Positions 22,020 to 32,569 of a stretch of DNA of 64,000 nucleotides are shown one piece after another. Within the stretch, counting starts at the first letter, position 1, and the number at the start of each line of letters is the position of its first letter. The stretch comes from Chrysophaeum taylorii (Eukaryota > Sar > Pelagophyceae > Pelagomonadales > Pelagomonadaceae). Where the stretch lies: assembly GCA_029834535.1 (NCBI GenBank), contig JAQMWT010000192.1, positions 1 through 64,000 of the forward strand. Reading direction: 5' to 3'. The position numbers were made by a program, and so were the translations under genes. The notes below the pieces were generated by a model. It searched no databases and was not told where the DNA came from. It was given only the letters and a program-made list of their open reading frames with translations.

Positions 22020-23063
22020 AGGAACTTCGACTAGTTGAATAACGAGTAGTGGCTCAGCATGTAGACAGGACTCAATATAGCGAGCCTGCACAGTGATGTA
22101 GTCTTCTATGTCGGAGATGTGGGGGTCGGAATCACCACAGATGGCATCATTATGTGCCATAGTCGCGTGTGGTGCAAGTAGAGCATAGGCATTTTGAGCG
22201 GTAGGAACTTGAAATACATCATGATCGGAGATCATATGAACGAGAGCACGAGGTAAATGGAGATCCTTGAGGCTGGAGGTGTCAATTAACTGAACAGGAA
22301 GGGCGGACGAATGGGGTATATGGCTGCTCTTGTCCACATCACTAGAGACATCAGAAAGTAAGCGGGGAGTGTGAGAAAGAAGATGATGTACATGATGGTA
22401 AAGGGGTGTGGAGAATCCCCCCGCTGGAGTTATAGACTCCCAGTGGATGCCATGATTGGTGTGAAGGGAGTGGAGGGTGGGGTCGGAAAAGGTGATGTGA
22501 TGTGGTGCTTGGTGATATATCATATTTGAAGTCGGCGAAGGTGCCACCAACGCGCTTGTAATCACCAATAGTGGGCGAAGCAAGCCGAGCTTGGACATCT
22601 TTGAGATTGGTTTTACGCCGAGGGTGAGGTTCATTAGGACCTTGAGTGAGGCGTGTGTCATCTTTTCTGAAGAGCTCGCGAAAATTAAAAAAAAATTAAT
22701 GTCGGCATGAAAGGCAGAGCATGTGGCGAAGCATCAGACGTAGTAGGTGGAGCGACGGGAGCAGCAGAAGAAGAAGTGGTAGGAGAAGAAGAAGCTGGAG
22801 CTGGGGACGGAGCTGAAGTAGTCCCCCTTTCGTGTTCAGTGTCAGTAGACACAGCAATCCCCCTCTGCAACGCATCACTGGGGGTGCTTTGAACGGAAAA
22901 GGGCACTTCAGGAGAAGGTGCAGGAGGTGGGGGTTGCTCATAGCCCGGAGGAGGTTGAGCAGTGAAGTAAGGAAAGTAAGTTTAGAAGAAACACGGACTT
23001 GGCCGTTGTCCGGATTAAGGACAACATATGCGAAATGATTAACATGTGGAATTATGAGCGGGT
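22020..23063 (-). pseudogene. Integrase C-terminus and linker of element C
   Basis: Just after the integrase core, the string YVVLNPDNGQVRVSS (about 23000) matches the copia block where the integrase C-terminus precedes RT. A Ser/Pro/His-rich linker of about 900 bp (22020-22700 open in one frame) then leads to RT. The frames are broken by indels. Confidence 0.6.
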
Positions 23064-24081
23064 TTATAGCATAGCGCCACATACGTAGATGTAGGGTCGA
23101 CATCGGGGTTCATACTTGTGATACTCATTGGGTTCTAAGCGTAAGTAACAGACAGAACCAAACTGCTTAAGATAGTCTTGCTGCGGAACATTACATTGGT
23201 CCAACAACATTTGGTGGGGACTAAGAACTTTAATATAGACTCGCTCGAGGGAAATATTAGGAGGGAGATTATACGATTGGACAGCATGGATTACGGCCCA
23301 AGGGAAGTGGGGGGCAGGGTCAGTTATAGGGTGGCCCTTGTACGACACATTTAACAAATTCCTGAGCCTAGTGGACGCAGCAGTTGCAATACGACCAACA
23401 GCAGCTTCTACCTCATGATAAAAAACATGCAGGCAAGGCGGGGAAGCAGAAATGTTTATACCATGTTCAACGCGATAGGGAGTTGTAACATGGGCCAAAT
23501 CGGGTTTAAACGAGTCACAGTAGATTTGTTTCAATTGCACATGAACATAAGCAGCACAAAAGTTACGAACAAAGTCTAAGGCGTTACAAAATTCGGAAGC
23601 ATTAGTAGTACGACAAAAACACACTAACAGAAATTTAGAAATGAGACACTTGAAAACCAAAAGGTGGTGAAGGTGGCCCCATTCTGATAGAATAGAAATG
23701 TAGCCGCCATCATATGCCCGATTGAAAAGCTTTTTCGAACGATGGTTGCTTTTTGAGAACACGAGAGCGTGGAAATTTCTTCTTGTGCAAAGTGCAGTCA
23801 ACGCATAATTTACGATACGGAACATCAGAAGGACTATGTCCTGGATTCGCAATTACCCGAACAACCTTTATGGCTTGTGAATCACTGGAATGATGTGTTT
23901 CGTGGAAAATGGTTGCGCGTCTCTGCGCGTCGCGAAAAGCGAGTGTACCACGAGAATGTACCTTTCTGTCAAACGAAGCATACTTTTCATGTTGTTGACG
24001 TGGGGTGATTAGAGGAATATGTTTCTCTGTGGTTTTGGAGGTGGACGGTGATGTATCATCTAGAGACGAAACGTGAGACAT
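23064..24081 (-). pseudogene. Integrase of element C, frameshifted
   Basis: Two overlapping open pieces cover a copia integrase. 23710-24081 carries the zinc-binding CVDCTLHKKKF region. 23064-23852 carries the core: a region with IYCDSF, then SPPCLHVFYHEVEAAVGRI (catalytic Glu), then HQMLLDQCNVPQQDYLKQFG. The equivalent of the first core Asp is not clear. It lies directly downstream of the methyltransferase, which places the MTase between protease and integrase. Confidence 0.75.
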
Positions 24082-24352
24082 AAATACATGTACGACAGAG
24101 TCAACTTCAAATTGGGGTTGATCGCGACTATTAACAAGTTGTCACATCACTTGAAGGGCTCAGAAGATAAATGCTGTGAGACGAGTAGACTCATGGTAAT
24201 AATGAGGTGTGATCTGTGGAGAATATATTGGTGAAGCAGGTGGACCTAAACGTTTTGGTTAGTTTGGCATGATCGGGATCAAAAGAAGGGGGTAAGGGCA
24301 ATTTACGTAGATCATAAATGATTTTACGAAAGTGACTGTACAGCACATTTTA

Positions 24353-26039
24353 AGTGCCAGCTGGGATAGCATTGGAGATCATGTCACAACATAAATCAGG
24401 AGACAAAGACAAGAGAAAATTGGTTTGGTGCGCTGTGAAGTTATTGGCGCGAGCCAATTCTCGTTGAGAATAATGCCCTAGGCGACCAACGCGAGGATCA
24501 AAGATTAGCATATTTGAAGATCCTCTGATGGTGGGAGTAGGAGAGAAAATGGAGTGCACCTTAGCACCCATTTTCCTGTCACTGGAAGTGATGTAACCCA
24601 AATATCTGCTTTGAGACAAATGCATATAACTCAATGCGAAAGAGCCGTCGATAAATTCAAGGTAATTAGCCCTGGGATGGTGGATAAGTGAATCTTGCGA
24701 GGCATGTGAACTGCGTGAAACAAGCGTGCCGATTAAGCGGCGAGAATCCACCTGTTCAGTAGTGTGATGATAGGCCTGACAGACCCAAATAAAACCTGTA
24801 GTTGGTTCCAAAACGGCAGTTTTCTCGACTGACTTTTCGCGTAATTGGAGCATGTAGGTTTCGCCAAAAGTGTTAACCGTTGCATAAAAGTTGGAAGAAG
24901 GGTTGGTGACAGTAAAGTCACCTGTATGTCTTCCACCTGTGATGTAGTAGATGTGGGTTGTTGATGATGTATTGAGGACTAACCTGTGTGAGGGTTGGTT
25001 AGTTTCGAAAGTAGTAATGCGAAAAGACACAGGTATGGTGGTTGAATAAGGGATCAGACGTCCAAGGGCGTTAAAAAGTAGAACGAATGCCTTGACTTCA
25101 ATTGGAGAAGTCATGCAAGATAGAGGTTGTCTGGAGTTCGTATCAAACCCAAGCGGAAATAAGAAACGCAATCCATATCGTCTCGCGAAGGCTGTTCCAT
25201 TGTTTTCTGAGAATGAAGCCGTAAGAAGAGCATGGTCAAACTCTAATTCGACCACAGTCAAACGAACAGATCCGGCGAGATTAAGGGACCGTAGGTTTTG
25301 CGGTTTGTACATGGCACACGTCGGGAAAAACTAGAGTCCAGTCAGTCTTGTGATTGACAGAGTTGCTATTATCAGCAATGTCAATAAATGAAGTGAGATG
25401 TTTATTTGGCCAAGAGAGCAGATCGAGAGGTCCGGAGTCATATCCGGGTTTGACAAGTATACATCTTGCCCGGGCTTGATAATCTCCACAGAGATAGCAG
25501 GGAAATCTATTGCAAACATCAACGGAATATTGCATTGATGAGAACAGTAGATTGGCGATCCTGACGTGATCTTCATATGAAGCAGAATGAGGCGGCGTCA
25601 TTTCCATCAGAAGAACAGGGGGTTTAATTAGTTCCAGCACACTTAAAGCACTTGGAAACAACGAATCGTCAATATCTCGCTCGAAAGTCGAGGTGGCTCT
25701 CCCGTTGATAACGTTCCGATTAGTACACGGGGAAGTCAATTCCACAATATCCGTGTAATATTCTGAACGTTCCTGCTCTGAGGCTCGGTGCAGATAGGTC
25801 AGATATCTAGGGAGAGATGAGAATATCTCTATGGAACTTCCAAAGCGAGAACGCAGCATATGTACCAAGTGGTCATTGCGCTCGACGATAACTTTAACGT
25901 TGACGTTGATATGCAAGTCATTGGTGTTACATGCTAGGAATGCAGGGGTAGACAAACCAGCACAATGCAGAGTCACTATGAGAACACGAGAGCTGGACTC
26001 AGAAGTGACAGTATGTAAACGACGCGGATTAAGTTTGCG
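24353..26039 (-). pseudogene. C5-cytosine methyltransferase of element C, one frameshift
   Basis: This is the only copy of this lineage with both ends, about 560 codons. It starts in frame after the UGA at 26040-26042. In order: motif I TLHCAGLSTPAFL, VIVERND, motif IV LTSPCTNRN with Cys, motif VI LLMEMTPP, motif VIII CGDYQARARC (25480 region), a long target-recognition region, then GRLGHYSQRELARANNF and MISNAIPAGT. The last two correspond to the R-containing motif IX and the GNAVP motif X. A one-base frameshift near 25330 joins the two open pieces (25281-25976 and 24350-25312). Motif order and spacing match DNMTs. Motif VI lacks the usual Asn, so activity is uncertain. Confidence 0.8.
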
Positions 26040-26042
26040 TCA
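26040..26042 (-). other. In-frame UGA between Gag-PR and methyltransferase (C)
   Basis: The context is TTG TGA CGC AAA CTT. The same frame is open on both sides, and the first downstream ATG falls inside the methyltransferase domain, so re-initiation would give a broken enzyme. The +4 base is C, as in A and B. Confidence 0.65.
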
Positions 26043-27459
26043 CAAAGGCGGTGACAGTCTCTTACGAATGTGCCAATGTTGAGAGTGCATGCTCTGAAGG
26101 ATGGCTTTATACAAAGGAACATATAACACAGACTCAAGGAGTTTGGCGTATAGCCCTTGCATTTCTGTTTGCTCATTGTCAAGACAAAGTTTTAATTGCA
26201 ACGATCGTAGCTTCATCTTTCGCGCTTTGGCTTGTTGAAGCGAGTATACTGGCAGAGTTGGAAGCATACTTTCCAATCTACAAGGAGTGATGAGCACATT
26301 ATCGTCCAGATCACTGGCGATGGTAGATTTTCCTTTATATTTTCGATAATGAAGGTGCATGGCCAGCTTATCCTCGTTCCACTGCGGCATACTAATGATA
26401 TGCAGATCAGGATCGAGATTCTGGTTCCGCTTAGGAAGAAACAAGGCAACATCGTACTTAACATACCCAACTTCAGGATGTTTAGGAAGAGCTGGGATCA
26501 CGATACGGATGATCATAGCATGAGTTATAGCATGCGTATGAGTAGCAGTAAGTATTGTTGGCGACAGCGAATCTGGCAACTTTATGATATGAAGCGGATC
26601 GGCATATGGACGAATATTAATAACACGATGTGGTGCATCAGTTGAACTGACTAACTCGTAGTAGTAGAAGGCTAGAAGCATGATAGCCCTACATTTGTTT
26701 GGAAGGGCATTCATGGCATAAAGCTGTTTCAGCTCTGCCCATATGGCGAGAGCTGGCTTGTCAGCCCCCTCCAAATTGAAGAAGGTGAAAAGGAAACCAG
26801 CATAAGTTTCCGTGTACCTTGTCCCGTCTCCTTTGGAGAGGCCGGAATGATTGACATCTGTTAAGGTCTGATCATAAATTATCATCTTGGGATATTGTGC
26901 GTCAAGATCGGTTATGACTTGTTTAACCCGCGTGTTAATTTCAGGACGAACGAGATTTAATTCGTTGCGAAAGAACAGTCTTGTTAAGGCATTGCGCTCC
27001 TCATTATCAAGAACGTGATAATCTGGAACATAGTGCCATGTTTGGAGATGTTCCGGTAGGGCCGTGATGTCCGGAAGATGCAAGTCACTGACATTCCGGT
27101 TTTGCCAGTTAATGAATACCTCGTCAACGGCGGCATCCAAGAAAGTATTATAGCTCGGAGCATTTCTGATAAGTGCTTCACAAGAGTCGTGATGACTAAC
27201 TAACTAACTTCGGACCTCTCCCGGGCATGGGAGCCAGGCTGGACCGGCAGGTGCCGGTCCAGGATCACAGAGCAGAGTCGTCATCGAAAATTGCATCGGC
27301 ATGGGCAAAAGTGAAGTGCCTACGAAGCACATCAAATTGAAGACTCACTTTTGTGGAGTGGTCTTGAAAGCGCAAGCCTTCGTTTAACTTGTCCACAATT
27401 TGTTGTTCCAACTTTGGAATGTCGGTCGTAGTGACCGGTTTTGATTTTGAGCTTGACAT
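26043..27459 (-). pseudogene. Gag-protease ORF of element C, deleted and interrupted
   Basis: Gag starts at the ATG with first base 27459 (MSSSKSKPV). It is interrupted after FDDDS by the 79-bp insertion at 27196-27274 and resumes at CEALIRNAPSYN. Relative to A, about 1.1 kb is missing inside Gag: YYYELVSSTDAPHRVINI joins the N-terminal part straight to the protease tail (near 26630). The remaining C-terminus ends RKRLSPPL before the UGA. It is non-functional. Confidence 0.75.
27196..27274 (-). mobile_element. Short SINE/LINE-tail insertion in Gag of C
   Basis: This 79-bp piece has a (CTAA)n start on the plus strand, that is a (TTAG)n tail on the minus strand. It is flanked by imperfect 13-bp duplications (AGAGTCGTGATGA at 27183-27195, AGAGTCGTCATCG at 27275-27287). 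It is the same family as 19063-19463 and 41653-41727. Confidence 0.75.
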
Positions 27460-27971
27460 GCTTGTAGCATGTATTTTGGGTTTGAATTGAAATATGACGT
27501 GTGACGGTTGGTTAGGGAAAGGATTCACAAACAAAAACAACACATATGAAAGAAGGGATCGCATGTGCGAGTTGCGCATGTACAGTATGCGTTGAGTAGA
27601 AACTCTTAAAAGCGCGAAAATATATGCAAGACCAAACAGTTCACAATGTCAATAAACAATATAACCTGAGGCTGATAAGAAATACATATTTTCTTGTCAG
27701 ACGGTCCTTGGTTGGGAATAAAGGGGAAAACCCTTGCTCGTTTTCCGCAGACAGGCAATGGAAAAATTAGTTTTATTGTGTCAAACGAGTGCATGTGTCC
27801 AGCGAGCGACCCAACTCGTTCACTTGCCAATTACTAGTGGGCACGCACCATCGCATGACAAATATGTACAGAAGACCAGCGCCAACACTTGTCGTTTTGT
27901 ACTTGTAACCAGGCGTGTAACTGATCACATCGTTAAGCGCACAAAACAATTGGACTAGCACACCTACGCGT
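27460..27971 (-). other. Element C leader between PBS and Gag
   Basis: The stretch is non-coding apart from short ORFs and is homologous to 3241-3657 of element A. Confidence 0.6.
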
Positions 27972-27985
27972 CTGGGCCCATAACC
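27972..27985 (-). promoter_or_regulatory. Primer-binding site, initiator tRNA-Met anticodon type (C)
   Basis: On the minus strand it is GGTTATGGGCCCAG, perfect. One base separates it from the LTR end. Confidence 0.9.
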
Positions 27986-27986
27986 T

Positions 27987-28602
27987 TGGAGAGATTTGAC
28001 CCTCTCCGGGTGTACGGTAGAGACCGCTTGCGGTCTTAGGTGTGATTAGACCAACCCGCATGTTACGTGCGACTACACAAGGTAGGGATTAAACTCCTTA
28101 CTTCCCAGGGACAATAGATCCCGGAGAAGCTTTCACACTGACAACGAGGGACAGAGCTACTGCTATTTAAACAATAGACTCTGCACCTTACGGCAAGCAC
28201 GGGTGGATTTCTCCTAAGGTCGGATGGAAGAACTAGACGATCTTGGTGTCATGGTGAATTAAAAGCGGAAGGGAAGGAAGGGCAAGCATGAGGGAAGGCC
28301 GTGATTAGCTCGGAGAGAAAATCCTCATCAGAAAGTTGAAAGGGAGTGTGGTGTAAGAGTACCAGAGAGTCGTGTACGATGTGGGTCAACTCTCTGGAGC
28401 CTCAGCACACGACAGACGACACGTAGAACTACCTCTGTGAACATGGAAGTCTACGTACCTACGGGACGCGCTAGACCATGATGAAGAGCGTGAAGCAAAT
28501 CAGAGGACTATTTGATTTGGTGAAAAGGGAAGAATACGGGTAAGGAAGAGATCGCGTTCTCAACGGACGGAATAAGAGCGAGAGTCAGCAGATTTCTCTG
28601 CA
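27987..28602 (-). repeat. 5' LTR of element C, 616 bp
   Basis: On the minus strand it starts TGCAGAGAAATCTGCTG and ends CTCTCCA. The first 150 bp match the LTR of B; the rest matches only that of A. Thus A and C share a long LTR form, and B and B' a short one. Confidence 0.8.
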
Positions 28603-28640
28603 TGTGAAAATTAGGAGCTCTCTTTGCTCACGATAGTAGC

Positions 28641-29035
28641 ATGTGGCGAGGCGGATGGTCTAGTCCCATCTTAGGCCGCACGCGGCCTCTACCCGCTTCT
28701 CTGGATGTTGTGGTCGAGAGCGATGCAAATCTTGTGAGAATGTTGCGTAGACGCCTTCTCTTTGTGTTAATGTTTAAGTCCCTTCCTCCTTTCATTAATC
28801 ATGTGCTCTCCATATCTGAGAGTGAAAGACAGCAACTTTATTGAGATGTTGTTGAAACACGCCCCCCCCATGTATTAACAGGCATTTGATTAAGTCATGT
28901 AAATCAGACGATTTTTTTTTTAACCAGCTTGTTAGGCGATTCGTTGTTCGAAAGCACCCTGTTTCCTTAGATCGACAAAGCCTCTTGTTCTGCTCGCTGA
29001 AATGACACCTCCTCACGAACATGCCAATAACCACC
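28641..29035 (+). pseudogene. Orphan C5-methyltransferase fragment of the B type
   Basis: Plus-strand pieces read VVVESDANLVRMLRRR, then INHVLSISESERQQ, a degraded motif IV region (VVETRPPHV) and LLAEMTPPHEHA (motif VI). These align with the methyltransferase of element B but have stops and frameshifts. No LTR, Gag or PBS is linked to it on this strand. It lies 39 bp outside the LTR of element C. Confidence 0.65.
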
Positions 29036-30074
29036 AAACTTCGCAACTTTCGGTCTCTCTGAATCCACCGAATGCGCGCAAAGTCACCGATTCACACAAA
29101 GTAAAGCGAACCGCGACGTAGTATACCGGGTCACCAAAACGTGGGCCCGGTGGGTGACCTCCACCAATGTAGGGGAAATCACTGCACCCGCCCCCCCTTG
29201 ATTCGTCCGGCAGTCCCTACGTGACCTTAAAAAATCGACCGAGCTCGCGGATGTCCAGCTACAGGCCAACCCAACGCTTCCTTGAGGTTGACGCTCGGAA
29301 TGTTATTCAGAGGGGAATGAAGAATCAAGCGAATCTGGGAAATCCAAGCAAGATATGCTTGGATATGCGGGTGTGCAGGAGTCGCGAGTGTGTGAGACTC
29401 AAGGGAAAGGCAACAGGAGGTTCTTCGTGGGATCTCCAGGTTCAAGGCAAGAGATGCTCACGATAAGTGCATTAACTAACTAACTAACTATAAGGGGAAA
29501 TGAATTGTTGGGGAATGGCGTTACCGCCACACGCCCCGCAACAAATTCCCCGCGGGAATCACGCCCCGCCCGCCGCGGATGAGTGTCATTGTTTCTGCAA
29601 TCACATTATCCCACGCAGGACCCTTCTTGGTCTTCACACGGCGCTCTGCTGCTGCTGTTGCTGTTGCATCTTCGTCTTCTTCTTCTTCTCCGCTGAGTGG
29701 CCTGCTCGAGGAGAGACCGGTGGAGCACCTGTCTGCGTTGGCGTCAGGTGCAGGGGCTGGCGTTCAGCCTCTTCCGTCACACAACTGTTCTTCTTAGTGT
29801 GATAATTACTGTTGAAAAAGTATGTATTACTGTACAATAGTAATATGTGTTTACGAGACAACAACAAAAAGAAGAAACGGACTTGAAGTTTCATTGCCAT
29901 TAGGGTTTTGGTTTTTAAATACTAAAATTCCGACGACCAAAAAAAAAAAAGAGCGGAAAGGGTATCTCAACGGACCGAGGGTGAGGCTTACGTGGGGTGA
30001 GTCAGCTAGTGTATTATGGTGGTGCCTCCGATTGCGGCGCGAAGGAGGCGAGGGTTGTGGTGGTGGTGAGGTCG
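29036..30074. other. Intergenic between retroelements and the CHD gene
   Basis: No gene is supported. There is a (TAAC)n run at 29473-29487, as in the LINE-like tails. The 150 bp before the CHD ATG are purine-rich with an A11 run (29940-29950). Short ORFs at 29500-29800 lack similarity. Confidence 0.5.
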
Positions 30075-32538
30075 ATGAAGCGGCGCGCAGAGGCGTTGCG
30101 ATCCGCGAGTCCGAAGAGGGCGTGCCACGGGCACGAGCGCGGGAACTGCGCCGCGTGCGCGGTGGAGTGCGACGATGTGGACGAGTTCGTGTGCGGCGTG
30201 TGCGGGGGGCGGTTCGAGGGTTCGGCGTTGGTGGCGGCGGGGCAGCTCGCGCCGTTTGGGGTGGTACAGAAGTTGTGGCGGTGCTACGCGTGCGAAGACT
30301 CGCGCGGCGTGGACAGCATCGTAGCGTCGAAGGTAGTCGAGGCGCGGTCGTGGTACCTAGTCCGATGGAACGAGAGCGGGGAGTGGCACGCGTCGTGGTG
30401 CTCGGAGGAAAGGTTGTCGCGGCTGTCGCCCATAAAGCTGCGAAATTTCGAGCGTCGCGACGCAAGTCCCGATGTCGGAGACGAGGCCGTGGAGGTCGAC
30501 GAGGCGTGGCGCGGCGCGGACCGCGCGCACCTCGAAGAGCTGTGGGGCTACGGCCTGCGCGCGACAAAGGTCCATCGCGTCATCGCGATCGAGCACGAGG
30601 CGAACGGACGTGTCTGGTTTATGGTCAAGTGGGACCGGTCGCCCTACAACGAGTGCACCTGGGAGCTCGGAACGGACGTCGAGTTCGCTGCCGCGAAGGA
30701 GGTCCGCGCGTTCGAGGCGCGCGAGGCTCGAGGCGTCGCGACGATCCGCGACGACTGGGAGAGCGCGACGAGAGGCCCCGACGCGACCGTGGGGACACCC
30801 CTCGACGCGCAACCCCCCTGGCTCGTGGGCGGCACGCTCCACGGCTACCAGCTCGAGGGTATCAATTGGCTGCGGTCCAAGTGGTTGGCGCGCCAGAACG
30901 TGATCCTCGCGGACGAGATGGGGCTCGGGAAGACGATCACGAGCGCTGGTCTCTTGGCGAGCGTCGCGATCGAGCACTACGGCGGCGCCGAAGACCCCCG
31001 GCTGCCGTCGGCACACTTCAAGCCCTCGCTCGTCGTCGCCCCCCTTTCGACGCTCCAAAATTGGGAACGCGAACTCGGCAAATGGTGCCCGACGTTAAAC
31101 GTCGTCGTGCTCCAGGGGAACCAGGCCGCGCGCGCCGTCATCCGCCACCGCGAGCTGTTTTCGCGCGCGACTCCCCCCCAGGTCCCCAAATTCCACTGCC
31201 TCGTCACCTCCTTCGAGGTCGCCTGCAGCGAGAGCGCGACGCTTCATAAGTTAAAGTGGGCGGCCCTCGTCGTCGACGAAGGCCACCGCCTCAAATCGGG
31301 CGACGCGGGAAAGTTATTCCAGGAACTCGTCACGCTGTCGTGCGACCATCGCGTGATCCTGACCGGCACGCCGCTCCAAAACTCCCTCCAGGAACTCTTC
31401 CACTTGATCAAGTTCCTCGACCCGACGGCCCACGAGGCGCTCCCCCCCGCTTCGGACGTCGACGGAAACCACCTCGAGAGCCTCAGGGCTGCCTTGGAGG
31501 GACGCATGCTCCGCCGCCTCAAAGCCGACGTCCTCCACACGGCCCTCGTCCCGGCAAAGCGCGAGCTCGTGGTCCACGTCGAGCTCACGCCCTCGCAGCG
31601 GGCCGTCTACAAGGCCGTCCTCACCAACAACTACGCGACGCTCGCGACCTGCGACTCGCTCTCTTCGTCGTCGGACGACGCGCCCGGCGCGTCCGCCGCC
31701 GACCACAACCAGCACCACCACCGGAAGCGACCACGCCTCCTCGACTCGAGGACGGGCTCCTCCGCGAGCGCGTCCGTCCCCAAGCTCCAGAACATCGTCA
31801 TCCAGCTCCGCAAGGTGTGCAACCACACGGCGCTCATGGCGCCGCTGCTCGGCGAGGACGTCCTCGTCGCGGCCGCCGCCGCCGCCGCCACCGAACGGTC
31901 GCCGCTCGACGTGCTCCTCGAGGGCTCGGGAAAGCTCGCGCTCCTCGACAAGATGCTCGCGCGTTGGAAGGCGTCGGGCCACCGCGTGCTCATCTTCAGC
32001 CAGATGACGACCATGCTGACGGTCCTCGAGGAGTACCTGAGCCTCCGCAACTACTCGTACGAGCGCCTCGACGGCTCGACGGCGACGCGCGACCGCCAGG
32101 TCCGCATCGACCGCTTCAACGCGCCCGGCTCGGACATCTTCGTCTTTTTGCTCTCGACCCGCGCGGGGGGCCTCGGCATCAACCTCGCGACGGCAGACAC
32201 GGTCGTCATCTACGACGTCGACTGGAACCCCCACAACGACCTCCAAGCCCTCGCGCGCGCCCACCGAATCGGCCAGACCCAGCGCGTCGCGGTCTACCGC
32301 CTCGTTTCGCGCGCCTCTGTCGAGGAGCGCATGATCCATGTCGCGAAGCGCAAGCTCTGCCTCGAACACGCCGTCGTCGCCCGCGGCGGCTCGAACAAAG
32401 CCGCCGTCTCGCGCAAGGAGCTCGACGACGTCCTGCGCTACGGTGCCGAGCGCCTCTTCAAGGACCAAGACGACGACGATGATGCCGACGGTTCCCAATA
32501 CATAACGTGGGACGACCGCGCCCTCGACGCGCTCCTCG

Positions 32539-32569
<31 letters not shown>

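Larger units (their letters stand above)
18100..28602 (-). mobile_element. Copia element C with C5-methyltransferase, nested insertions
   Basis: This is the most complete copy of the lineage. From 28602 leftward: 5' LTR, PBS, leader, Gag-protease (with a deletion of about 1.1 kb), in-frame UGA, full-length methyltransferase to motif X, stop, integrase (23064-24081), a Ser/Pro-rich linker, then RT and RNase H (about 18180-22015). Three insertions break it: a 79-bp short element at 27196-27274, copia element E at 19526-21001, and a 401-bp LINE-like tail at 19063-19463. No matching 3' LTR was found. The order LTR-Gag-PR-MTase-INT-RT-RH fixes the place of the methyltransferase. Confidence 0.85.

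Noticed and set aside
22685-23103. Leu-rich minus-strand ORF as a membrane protein
   Set aside because: It is an off-frame reading of the Ser/Pro-rich linker between integrase and RT of element C.
29473-29487. TAACTAACTAAC as a further LINE-like tail
   Set aside because: The flanks do not match the 75-bp 3' end common to the other three copies on either strand, so it is kept only as a simple repeat.
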